NCBI GenBank assembly: GCA_016202915.1
Contig: JACQNT010000239.1
Location: 1-7,867, forward strand
Reading direction: 5' to 3'
DNA: 7,867 bases
From: Acidobacteriota bacterium
GTDB lineage: Bacteria > Acidobacteriota > Polarisedimenticolia > Gp22-AA2
The notes beneath the pieces were generated by a model that searched no databases, had not been told where the DNA came from, and worked only from the letters and a program-made list of their open reading frames with translations. Positions 1 through 7,867 of the stretch are shown piece after piece. Each line of letters begins with the position of its first letter. The first letter of the stretch is position 1. A program made the translations under genes and the position numbers.

Positions 1-192
1 ACCGGCGCGGGGGACACGGTCGCCGCGACCCTGGCGCTGGCGCTCGCCTCCGGTGCCACGATGAGGGAAGGAGCGATCCTGGCCAACCGGGCCGCCGGGG
101 TCGTGGTGGGCAAGATCGGCACGGCGGCGCTGAGCGCCACGGAGCTGCTGTGGGCGGCGTCGCCCCCGACGGACGCGTCAGGGCCTGCGTGA
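1..192 (+). CDS. hldA: Heptose-7-phosphate kinase, PfkB family (HldA / RfaE domain I type), 3' end only
   Basis: Only the last 63 residues are in the window; the gene begins to the left. They open with [19 protein letters not shown], the PfkB-family signature 2 whose GAGD forms the anion hole and supplies the catalytic Asp (residue 5 of the visible part). The next stretch, [19 protein letters not shown], closely resembles the end of the RfaE/HldE kinase domain. That family phosphorylates D-glycero-D-manno-heptose 7-phosphate at O-1 with ATP, in the cytoplasm, on the route to ADP-heptose for the LPS inner core. The protein stops about 15 residues after the kinase domain, so no cytidylyltransferase domain follows as in E. 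coli HldE; this points to a stand-alone HldA-type kinase. The gene ends tail-to-tail with its neighbour, overlapping it by 15 bp. Another PfkB sugar kinase is possible, but the 'VVVGKIGTA' segment favours the heptose kinase. Confidence 0.8.
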   Translation, partial: TGAGDTVAATLALALASGATMREGAILANRAAGVVVGKIGTAALSATELLWAASPPTDASGPA

Positions 193-909
193 GGAGCGCG
201 TCACGATCCCGAGCGTCAGCAGCGCCCAGAGGAGTCGGCAGATGTCGAAATCGGGCAGGGTGGAAGCCTGGCAGATCGCGCGCAGCGGGATCGGCCGCTC
301 GCAGTGCGACAGGAGCGTCCACTCCTCCAGGGAGAGGCTCAGGTCCCTGCTGAGATCCTCCATGCCGGAGGCGGTGCGGTACTCGGTGTCGAGGTCTCCC
401 ACGGCCTCCCAGATCCTCTCCCAGCTCTCGACGCGCCGGATCCCCTCCAGGATCATGTTGCCGGCGCTCAGCTTGAGGGTGATCATCTCGTGGGTGGGGA
501 GGGGGCCGGGGACATAGCGGTAGCGCCCGCGCGTCCAGGGGAACAGGCTACAGATGATGTTCCGCACCTGGGTGAGCACCCCGTTCATCAGGTCGCGGGG
601 CTGGATGAGGCCCATCTCCACCAGGACGGTCCCAAGGCGCTTTTTCTCCGACCTGGAGCGCTCTACCGCGGTCAACATGTTTTCGAGGGAGACGGCGCCC
701 GCCTTGAAGAAGATCTGGCCGAGTCGGTCCTCGCGGTCGTTGGAGGTCGCGAACACCGGCCTGCCCGACTGGATGTACACCGACTTCTCGGCGGTCTCTC
801 CCGTCAGCGTGAGGACCCCAGTGTCCTTCTCCCGCAGGATGGAGTACATCAGGCCGGGAACGGTGTTGCTCGAGAGGATCCCCTCGCGGGTCTTCGTGGC
901 AGGCAGCAT
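178..909 (-). CDS. DUF4388 (PATAN-type) domain protein
   Basis: This 243-residue soluble protein has no signal peptide or membrane helix. Residues about 10-130 fit the DUF4388/PATAN pattern: a [20 protein letters not shown] strand-turn segment (31-50), [21 protein letters not shown] (split over 51-71), then [13 protein letters not shown] (90-102) and a helix ending in [14 protein letters not shown] (123-136). Residues about 190-237 look like a small winged-helix tail (EEWTLL, then [17 protein letters not shown]), common in these proteins. The family is found mostly in environmental Gram-negatives, often near two-component, motility or polarity genes; its biochemical role is poorly defined, and I infer only a regulatory or scaffold role. 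The ATG at 909 is the only plausible start: an in-frame TAG lies at 933-931 and the next Met is residue 21, inside the domain. No SD site precedes it, and a strong promoter lies close upstream. It is transcribed alone and converges on the heptose kinase gene. Confidence 0.8.
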   Translation of the reverse strand: MLPATKTREGILSSNTVPGLMYSILREKDTGVLTLTGETAEKSVYIQSGRPVFATSNDREDRLGQIFFKAGAVSLENMLTAVERSRSEKKRLGTVLVEMGLIQPRDLMNGVLTQVRNIICSLFPWTRGRYRYVPGPLPTHEMITLKLSAGNMILEGIRRVESWERIWEAVGDLDTEYRTASGMEDLSRDLSLSLEEWTLLSHCERPIPLRAICQASTLPDFDICRLLWALLTLGIVTRSSRRP

Positions 910-927
910 GAGTTGAGGGCCCCGGAA

Positions 928-956
928 AATCTAGGGATCCGTCCACCGCTTGTCAA
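928..956 (-). promoter_or_regulatory. Sigma70-type promoter for the DUF4388 gene
   Basis: On the minus strand a perfect -35 box TTGACA (956-951) is followed by exactly 17 bp and then TAGATT (933-928), a 4/6 match to TATAAT. Transcription would start near 921, leaving a leader of only about 12 nt before the ATG at 909. This agrees with the absence of an SD motif (CCCTCAACTC precedes the ATG). The assignment rests on box sequence and spacing only. Confidence 0.65.
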
Positions 957-1023
957 GGCGGCCGCCGGATGGCCGGACCGCGGCAGGTCGTCCAAAAGCA
1001 ATGAAAAGACAGGCGGTTAGCGT

Positions 1024-1098
1024 CTGCTGCATCCTGGCCGCGCGGCGATTACAATAATTTCTTGACAGATCTTTTAGTTGGCGGCACCATTGCAGCAG
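1024..1098 (+). promoter_or_regulatory. Candidate promoter/operator of the XRE-TPR gene
   Basis: TACAAT at 1050-1055 could be a -10 element, giving a leader of roughly 150 nt; TTGACA at 1062-1067 is a perfect -35 box but lacks a good -10. The flanking inverted repeat CTGCTGCA/TGCAGCAG (centres 67 bp apart) and the CTTTTAGT direct repeats could be operator sites, perhaps for the XRE protein itself, since such regulators often control their own promoter. This is inference; an 8-bp repeat in a window this size can arise by chance. Confidence 0.3.
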
Positions 1099-1194
1099 CC
1101 GGCGCTTCCCCGTACCTTTTAGTGACCGCCGAGGCGCCGGGAACCGAGGTCGCTCGATACGCCGGCATTCCAGCCCTTGCCGTGCGGGAGCGGC

Positions 1195-1200
1195 GGGGAG
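1195..1200 (+). promoter_or_regulatory. Ribosome-binding site that sets the XRE-TPR start
   Basis: GGGGAG lies 9 nt before the ATG at 1210. It favours that ATG over an in-frame TTG at 1177, which has no purine-rich sequence at a suitable distance. Confidence 0.6.
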
Positions 1201-1209
1201 AACCTGATC

Positions 1210-2388
1210 ATGGAACAGGAGTTGCGAGGCAGCCCCAGGCTCGGGAACTACCTGCGCAGGCTGAGGGTCGGATACGGCCTGTCTCTGCGGCGAGTCGAGG
1301 ACAAGGCGAAGAGCGAAGGCGGCGAGATCGACAACTCCCAGCTGTCGCGCTACGAGCGCGGCAGGTGCTATCCCTCCTTCGACAAGCTCTGCCTGCTGGC
1401 CAACATCTTCAATGTGCCGATCCAGAACTTCTCCGAGGTCCTGGACCTGGAGCGGGTCGAGTCGTTCCAGCCCGCGCCGTCGACGACCATCGAGGAGCTG
1501 AAGGCCGAGGCGAACCGGGAGTGGGAACAGGGGAACTACTCGCGGGCCTACGCCATCTACGAGACCGTCCTGGGGCGGCTGGAGGACGGAGGGGAAGGGG
1601 AGGTCGACCACGACGCCCTGGCACGCGCCCGGTTCAACCTGGCGCGCACCCTCCTGCGCATGGGGAAGATCAGCCTCGCCGAGACGGAGCTGCGGCTCAT
1701 CCTGCGCCGCCACCGGGAGGTCTCGCCGGCCACCATGTCGCTGGTGCTGCTGTGCCTCGCGGCGGCGCACGACGAGAAGGGGGACAAGTACCTCGCCCTG
1801 CTGGAGGCGGAGAAGAGCCTGGCGATCGCGCGGCAGATCGACAACGCCGAATACCAGGGGTACGCGCTCCACTGCATCGCCCGGACCCACTTCGTGCAGG
1901 GCGACTTCGCGAACGCCATGGAGAGCTTCCGCGAGGCCCGCGCCCTTCTCGAAGGGCGGGCGAGCGGTTACGACCTGACCCTGATGCGGATCAACATCGG
2001 CTTCTGCCAGGCGATGCTCGGCCGCGTCGATCGCGGCATCAGGGAGCTGAAGGAGGGGCTTCAGATTGCAGGCCGCGACGGGTACCGGCGCTGCTCGACG
2101 TACGCCCTGCTCTTCCTCGGCCAGATCCATCTCATGAAAGAAGACCAGAAGAAGGCCCGCGACTACTTCGAGGAGGCCGAGTTGATGGCCCACGGAGGCG
2201 GGGAGAGGTACGTCGACATCCTCTTCCAGACCGCCTTCTACCTCTGGGAGATGGCGCGCGCCTCCGGGAACCAGGTGCAGGAGAAGGTCTACCTCGGCCG
2301 GCTCAAGTTCCTGCGTTCGCAGCTGGATCGCCACCTCGCCGAGGTGGACAAGTTCGATCAGTTCATCGAACAGGGAAAGGGCAGGTGA
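1210..2388 (+). CDS. XRE-family helix-turn-helix protein with C-terminal TPR-like helical repeats
   Basis: The product has 392 residues from the ATG at 1210. Residues about 9-75 form a Cro/C1-type helix-turn-helix: LGNYLRRLRVGYGLSLRRVE, then DNSQLSRYERGRCYPSFDKL, with the recognition-helix signature 'SQLSRYERG' and the typical ending LCLLANIFNVPIQNF. From about 95 to 375 the protein is a run of paired amphipathic helices with TPR character, for example REWEQGNYSRAYAIYETVL (103-121), HCIARTHFVQGDFANAMESF (221-240) and FLGQIHLMKEDQKKARDYFE (302-321). XRE plus TPR is the layout of the RRNPP peptide-sensing regulators of Firmicutes (Rgg, PlcR, PrgX) and of many uncharacterised regulators elsewhere. 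DNA binding is well supported; sensing of a peptide or protein ligand is inference. It is followed after 4 bp by a secreted-protein gene, so the two are almost certainly cotranscribed. There is no transmembrane segment. Confidence 0.85.
   Translation: MEQELRGSPRLGNYLRRLRVGYGLSLRRVEDKAKSEGGEIDNSQLSRYERGRCYPSFDKLCLLANIFNVPIQNFSEVLDLERVESFQPAPSTTIEELKAEANREWEQGNYSRAYAIYETVLGRLEDGGEGEVDHDALARARFNLARTLLRMGKISLAETELRLILRRHREVSPATMSLVLLCLAAAHDEKGDKYLALLEAEKSLAIARQIDNAEYQGYALHCIARTHFVQGDFANAMESFREARALLEGRASGYDLTLMRINIGFCQAMLGRVDRGIRELKEGLQIAGRDGYRRCSTYALLFLGQIHLMKEDQKKARDYFEEAELMAHGGGERYVDILFQTAFYLWEMARASGNQVQEKVYLGRLKFLRSQLDRHLAEVDKFDQFIEQGKGR
2331..2347 (+). other. Hairpin inside the 3' end of the XRE-TPR gene
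   Basis: CCACCTC (2331-2337) and GAGGTGG (2341-2347) form a perfect 7-bp stem with a 3-nt loop. It lies inside the reading frame, about 45 nt before the start of the next gene, and has no U-tract, so it is not a standard terminator. It might modulate translation of the downstream gene, or simply reflect GC-rich coding sequence. Confidence 0.3.
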
Positions 2389-2392
2389 CCCC

Positions 2393-3133
2393 ATGAACAG
2401 GCTTCGCGGAACGCGTTCGTCGGTCGTCGCCCTCGCCCTTCTCCTCGCGCCTTGCCTCGCGCAGGCGGAGGTCTCCGTCCAGATCGACCCGGACGGCACC
2501 TACCGCCGGTTTTTGTTCCTCACGCAACCCGGCCGGTCCGTCGTCTGGGGCCAGGTGCGGCCCAACCTGCCCTTGGAGGTCCTGCTGAACCCCATGGGCG
2601 ATGTCCTGGGGGACCTGCCGCCGGTGATCGGGACGCACCCGGTCGGCGGCCGTCCCTGGGTGTTCTGGTCACGAAACGTCGCCAACGTGAAGGAGCTGGT
2701 GTTCTCGACCTGGGGAGATGCCGGCTGGACCGTCCCGCAGCGGATCGTCCCGGTGAGCGGCCCGATCCCGTACGACGAGCTCGATCCCGCCCTGATCTTT
2801 GATGCGGGCGGAGCGCCCTACCTCGTCTGGTGGCGCGCCGAGGAGCGCGGCCGGGTCTACTTCAGCACCCTCGTCCGCGGGGCCTGGAGCCCGCCGCTGC
2901 GCCTGAGCGCCGCGGCCGTCGACAGCCGGCGGCCGACGATCCTGCTCGACGGCACGACGGCGCGCATCTCCTTCCAGACGCCGGCGGGGACGGTGACGCG
3001 GACCTACGAGACGGCGGTCCTGGTCGAGAGCGCCACCAACCTGATGGACACGCCGATCCCTCCGGGGTACACGCCGCCGCCCGACGGGGGAGATCCCGGC
3101 GACACGTTCGACGGCTTCTTCATCAAAAGGTAA
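2393..3133 (+). CDS. Secreted protein with two propeller-like (BNR/sialidase-like) repeats, function unknown
   Basis: The product has 246 residues. It starts with a clear Sec signal peptide: basic residues 1-9, a hydrophobic core at 11-20, and an A-Q-A site giving likely cleavage after residue 25. A Cys at 21 follows L-A-P, which is a poor lipobox. Two segments are recognisably homologous: about 86-118 (RPWVFWSR, then ELVFSTWGDAGWTVPQRI) and about 140-171 (APYLVWWR, then RVYFSTLVRGAWSPPLRL). Each has the 'P-hydrophobic-V-W-W/S-R ... V-[FY]-F-S-T ... G-x-W-[ST]-x-P-x-R' pattern seen in beta-propeller blades that sample exo-sialidase-like folds. The tail (about 218-238) is rich in Pro, Gly and Asp and ends GDTFDGFFIKR. 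The mature protein is too short for a complete propeller. The gene sits 4 bp after the XRE-TPR gene, with any SD inside that gene's end (GGGCAGG). No enzymatic motif is visible and I do not recognise the family. Confidence 0.8.
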   Translation: MNRLRGTRSSVVALALLLAPCLAQAEVSVQIDPDGTYRRFLFLTQPGRSVVWGQVRPNLPLEVLLNPMGDVLGDLPPVIGTHPVGGRPWVFWSRNVANVKELVFSTWGDAGWTVPQRIVPVSGPIPYDELDPALIFDAGGAPYLVWWRAEERGRVYFSTLVRGAWSPPLRLSAAAVDSRRPTILLDGTTARISFQTPAGTVTRTYETAVLVESATNLMDTPIPPGYTPPPDGGDPGDTFDGFFIKR

Positions 3134-3136
3134 CAA

Positions 3137-3149
3137 CGGCCTCGGGCCG
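3137..3149. terminator. Weak hairpin between convergent genes, possible terminator
   Basis: CGGCC (3137-3141), loop TCG, GGCCG (3145-3149) forms a 5-bp GC stem in the 25-bp gap between the convergent secreted-protein gene and lapA. No T-run follows on either strand, so the terminator role is tentative. Confidence 0.25.
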
Positions 3150-3158
3150 GACAGGCTC

Positions 3159-3485
3159 CTAGGGGGGCGCCTCTTCCGCCCCCGCGGGAGCGGGACCTTC
3201 CTGGCGCGCCAGCTTGAGGCGCAGGGCGTCCGCTTCCTCCTCGATCCGCCTGAGCTGCCTGCGGAGCACCCTGTTGGCGATGCGGATCTTGATGCCGTCG
3301 ATGACGCCGACGGAGCAGGCGAACGCGACCCCGAAGATGGCGGCCGCGGCGATCACCGCCCCCACGGGGGCCGGGCCGACCCGCCAGAGGACCAGATCGA
3401 CCGTCACGTCGCCGCCGTTGAAGACGCCCACCACGAGCAGGACGATGAAGAAGAGGAAGACCAGCACGTAGATCAGGATGTTCAC
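3159..3485 (-). CDS. lapA: LapA-domain (DUF1049) small inner-membrane protein
   Basis: The product has 108 residues. Helix 1 spans about 3-22 (ILIYVLVFLFFIVLLVVGVF); the linker NGGDVTVDLVLWRVGPAP follows; helix 2 spans about 41-62 (GAVIAAAAIFGVAFACSVGV). Then comes a basic amphipathic, likely coiled-coil segment (about 64-95, RIANRVLRRQLRRIEEEADA) and a Pro/Ala/Glu tail. The order TM, 'N...V...L', TM, cytoplasmic coiled coil is that of LapA/DUF1049. E. coli LapA works with LapB in the inner membrane in LPS biogenesis. The start is a GTG at 3485, inferred because the hydrophobic region begins at once and its GTGA overlaps the kdsC stop by 4 bp, a usual sign of translational coupling. The SD is weak (GGCGGGC in a predicted hairpin). 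Being last in a Kdo operon supports an LPS role, though DUF1049 proteins also occur elsewhere. No lapB is in the window. Confidence 0.75.
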   Translation of the reverse strand: MNILIYVLVFLFFIVLLVVGVFNGGDVTVDLVLWRVGPAPVGAVIAAAAIFGVAFACSVGVIDGIKIRIANRVLRRQLRRIEEEADALRLKLARQEGPAPAGAEEAPP

Positions 3486-4069
3486 GTCCGTGCCCGCCCG
3501 CCGTCCCGGCGGGCCGCGCGCCCCCGGGCCGCAGGCCCGGGATCGAACCAGCCGACCACCTCCCGCCACCTCCCCTGGGCCTTGAGGATGGCGTCGATCA
3601 CCTCGCGGATCGCCCCGTGGCCTCCCGCCGCCCGGGTGATGAACGGGACGCGGCTCAGGACCTCGGGGTGGGCGTCCGAGGGGGCGACCGGCATCCCGGC
3701 GCGGCGCAGGACCTGCAGGTCCACCAGATCGTCGCCGATGTAGCAGACCTGGGAGTCCGCCAGGTCGGACCGGCGCAGGATCCGAACGTAGGTCGCCAGC
3801 TTGTCCCGGGTCTTCAGATGGATCTCCTCCATTCCCAGCTCGGCGGCGCGGCGCGCCGCGGCGGCGCTGCTGCGGCCCGAGATAAGCCCGGTGCGCAGGC
3901 CGGCGCGCCGGGCGATCCAGAGCCCGACGCCGTCTCGGGCGTCGAAGGTCTTGAGCTCGCTCTTCTCTTCTAGGTAGACGATGGCGCCGTCCGTCATGAC
4001 CCCGTCTACGTCCATCAGGACGAGGGCGATGCGGCGCGCGCGCGGCTGCAGCGGGATTCTGCACCTCAC
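3482..4069 (-). CDS. kdsC: 3-deoxy-D-manno-octulosonate-8-phosphate phosphatase (HAD superfamily)
   Basis: The product has 195 residues; KdsC is usually about 170-190. It hydrolyses Kdo-8-phosphate to Kdo and phosphate in the cytoplasm. The HAD motif I is MDVDGVMTDG (19-28), with the nucleophile Asp20 and acid/base Asp22. Motif II is SGRSS (64-68, Ser64), the motif III Lys lies in HLKTRDK (84-90), and motif IV is CYIGDDLVDL (109-118), with Asp113/Asp114 for Mg2+. FITRAAGGHGAIREVIDAIL (143-162) is the typical KdsC tail, whose 'GGxGAxRE' closes the active site of the neighbouring subunit. Residues after about 175 (GPAARGRAARRDGGRART) are an unusual basic extension coinciding with two strong GC hairpins in the mRNA. 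There is no cap domain, as expected for this tetrameric subclass. The GTG at 4069 is chosen because GGAAGGGG precedes it by 7 nt. It lies 19 bp after kdsD and overlaps lapA by 4 bp. Confidence 0.93.
   Translation of the reverse strand: MRCRIPLQPRARRIALVLMDVDGVMTDGAIVYLEEKSELKTFDARDGVGLWIARRAGLRTGLISGRSSAAAARRAAELGMEEIHLKTRDKLATYVRILRRSDLADSQVCYIGDDLVDLQVLRRAGMPVAPSDAHPEVLSRVPFITRAAGGHGAIREVIDAILKAQGRWREVVGWFDPGPAARGRAARRDGGRART
3496..3541 (-). other. Two adjacent GC-rich hairpins at the kdsC end, just before lapA
   Basis: The first arm pair is CCCGGGCC/GGCCCGGG (3523-3530 with 3534-3541; 8 bp, 3-nt loop). The second is GCCCGCC/GGCGGGC (3496-3502 with 3508-3514; 7 bp, 5-nt loop). In the minus-strand transcript both fold within about 60 nt of the lapA GTG, and the second contains the only purine-rich sequence that could serve as the lapA SD. 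They may limit lapA translation unless ribosomes arrive through kdsC, or partly attenuate transcription. There is no U-tract. Confidence 0.5.
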
Positions 4070-4076
4070 GGATCGG

Positions 4077-4084
4077 CCCCTTCC
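4077..4084 (-). promoter_or_regulatory. Ribosome-binding site of kdsC
   Basis: GGAAGGGG on the minus strand lies 7 nt before the GTG at 4069, in the short gap after the kdsD stop. It decides the GTG start; no ATG is available before the catalytic DVDGV motif. Confidence 0.65.
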
Positions 4085-4088
4085 GGTG

Positions 4089-5044
4089 TCAGAAGAGCTG
4101 GGTGCGCCACAGGTCGTGGATGTGCAGGACGCCCTCGACCCGCTGCCGCCCGTCGACCACGACCAGCGACGTGATCTTCTTCGATTCGAGGACGTGCAGG
4201 GCCGCCGCCGCGAGCTCCTGGCGGTCGATCGTGATCGGTGTCCGCGTCATGGCGTCGTCCACCTTCAGGCCTCGCAGATCCTCCCCCCGCTCCACGGCCC
4301 GCCTCAGGTCCCCGTCGGTCACCACGCCGGCCAGCGTGCCGTCGTCGTGGAGGACGCAGATCATGCCCAGCTTCTTCTCGCTCATGACCCGGATGGCGTC
4401 CCGCAGGGAGGAGCCGGTCCGGACGCGGGGAGCCGCCTCCCCCCCGTGCATCAGGTGCTCCACCGTGACGACCTTCTTCCCCAGGCGGCCGCCGGGATGA
4501 TAGCGCGCGAAGTCGCTCAGGGTGAAGCCGCGCTTCTCGAGGAGCGCCATCGCCAGCGCGTCGCCCATCGCCAGGGCGGCCGTGGTGCTGGCCGTGGGGA
4601 CCAGGCCGATCGGCGAGGCCTCCTCGTCGATCCGGACGTCGAGGACGGCGCGGGAGTGGCGCGCCAGGGTGGACCCGGGGTTCCCGGTCAGGGAGATCAG
4701 CGGGACATCCAGGCGCCGGAGCAGCTCCAGGAGCCGGAGCAGCTCCTCCGTCTCGCCGCTGTGGGAGATCGCCAGGACGGCGTCCCCGGGCACGACCATG
4801 CCGATGTCGCCGTGCACCGCCTCGGCGGGGTGCAGGAAGAGGGACGGGGTGCCGGTGCTGCTGAGGGTCGCGGCGATCTTGGCCCCGATGAGCCCCGACT
4901 TGCCCATCCCGGTCACGACGACCCGCCCCTTGCAGGCGCGCAGCACCTCGACCGCGCGATCGAAGCCGTCGCCCAGGCGCGGGATCAGGTTGAGAATGGC
5001 GCGCGCCTCGAGCTCCAGGACCTTCCGGGCGATGTCCCGCGCCA

Positions 5045-5045
<1 letters not shown>
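4089..5045 (-). CDS. kdsD: D-arabinose-5-phosphate isomerase (KpsF/GutQ family)
   Basis: The product has 318 residues, close to E. coli KdsD. It interconverts ribulose-5-phosphate and arabinose-5-phosphate, the first step of Kdo synthesis, in the cytoplasm. A SIS sugar-isomerase domain spans about 35-170, with GMGKSGLIGAKIAATLSSTG (46-65), LHPAEAVHGDIGMV (71-84), ISHSGETEEL (93-102) and PTASTTAALAMGDALAMALL (150-169). Lys49, His78, Glu101 and His183 (in RYHPGGRLG) match the four residues important in the E. coli enzyme. Two CBS domains follow at about 198-255 (with GVVTDGDLRRAV) and 265-318 (with LVVVDGRQRVEGVLHIHDLW). The ATG at 5045 shares one base with the kdsA stop (TGATG), so the genes are translationally coupled; the frame is open further upstream, but that part is only the shadow of kdsA. 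An 18-bp-period repeat encodes Leu-rich helix turns near 104-112. Confidence 0.95.
4715..4746 (-). repeat. Short direct repeat inside kdsD
   Basis: A 14-bp unit, GCCGGAGCAGCTCC in plus-strand reading, occurs at 4715-4728 and 4733-4746. The 18-bp period equals six codons, so frame is kept; the repeat encodes the ELLRLL/ELLRRL helix turns. Each unit contains GGAGC-A-GCTCC, a small inverted repeat. It could be a site of in-frame slippage, but most likely reflects a repetitive Leu/Arg/Glu helix at high GC. Confidence 0.5.

Positions 5046-7867
<2,822 letters not shown>

Larger units (their letters stand above)
910..1209. other. Intergenic region between divergent DUF4388 and XRE-TPR genes
   Basis: This 300-bp gap contains no convincing gene. 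Its left 50 bp hold the DUF4388 promoter. Its centre (about 1048-1080) is strikingly AT-rich for this genome and holds TACAAT (1050-1055, plus strand, 5/6 match to a -10 box) and TTGACA (1062-1067, plus strand). Neither box has a good partner at 16-18 bp: the region 17 bp after TTGACA reads CACCAT. An 8-bp inverted repeat, CTGCTGCA (1024-1031) and TGCAGCAG (1091-1098), frames the AT-rich core. CTTTTAGT occurs twice in direct orientation (1071-1078 and 1116-1123). The rightmost part carries the ribosome-binding site of the XRE-TPR gene. Confidence 0.6.

Noticed and set aside
1177..1209. TTG start giving an 11-residue longer XRE-TPR protein
   Set aside because: It has no SD at a suitable distance, whereas GGGGAG precedes the ATG at 1210; XRE proteins also rarely carry such a leader.
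2393..2470. Lipoprotein signal for the secreted protein (Cys21)
   Set aside because: The residues before the Cys are L-A-P; Pro at -1 does not fit a lipobox, and A-Q-A at 23-25 is a good signal peptidase I site.
931..2499. Long minus-strand open frame (522 codons) opposite the XRE-TPR gene
   Set aside because: It is low-complexity in Arg, Pro, Gly, Ala and Leu with no recognisable domain, and lies opposite a well-supported gene with HTH and TPR motifs; such antisense frames are usual at this GC content.
3159..4064. Apparent 301-residue fusion ending in the LapA domain
   Set aside because: The part before the GTG at 3485 is the kdsC sequence read in the wrong frame; conserved KdsC motifs occupy the other frame and the hydrophobic LapA N-terminus starts at 3485.

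Overview
The window is a GC-rich stretch (about two-thirds GC by eye) of the chromosome of a Gram-negative bacterium. Most of it encodes lipopolysaccharide (LPS) inner-core precursor synthesis. The gene content (Kdo and heptose genes, a LapA protein, a DUF4388 protein, an XRE-TPR regulator) would fit Acidobacteriota or a former deltaproteobacterial lineage. This is inference; no marker here fixes the phylum. Coding density is high, several genes overlap, and four of the minus-strand genes start with GTG.

Left part (1-909): the 3' end of a plus-strand PfkB-type heptose-7-phosphate kinase (HldA-like) runs 15 bp into the end of a convergent minus-strand gene for a DUF4388 protein. That gene has a well-formed sigma70-type promoter (TTGACA-17 bp-TAGATT) and a very short leader without a visible Shine-Dalgarno (SD) site.

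Middle (910-3133): a 300-bp intergenic region with an AT-rich core leads into a plus-strand two-gene unit. The first gene encodes an XRE helix-turn-helix protein with a long TPR-like helical region. Only 4 bp later, the second encodes a secreted protein with two propeller-like repeats and a Pro/Gly-rich tail. Neither has an assignable function. This pair is the best candidate in the window for something undescribed.

Right part (3159-7867): a tightly packed minus-strand operon in the order kdsB (5' end missing), pyrG, kdsA, kdsD, kdsC, lapA. Together the enzymes cover ribulose-5-phosphate to CMP-Kdo: KdsD makes arabinose-5-phosphate, KdsA condenses it with phosphoenolpyruvate, KdsC removes the phosphate and KdsB activates Kdo with CTP. 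PyrG makes that CTP. LapA, a small two-helix membrane protein of the LPS-assembly family, sits last, where lptC/lptA often follow kdsC in other Gram-negatives. The heptose kinase at the far left supplies another inner-core sugar, so both ends of the window concern the same cell-envelope structure.

The LPS operon is ordinary biology with interesting details: a predicted metal-dependent KdsA, a ribosome-binding site buried in pyrG, and tandem GC hairpins just before lapA. I saw no CRISPR array, tRNA, rRNA, insertion sequence or integrase.
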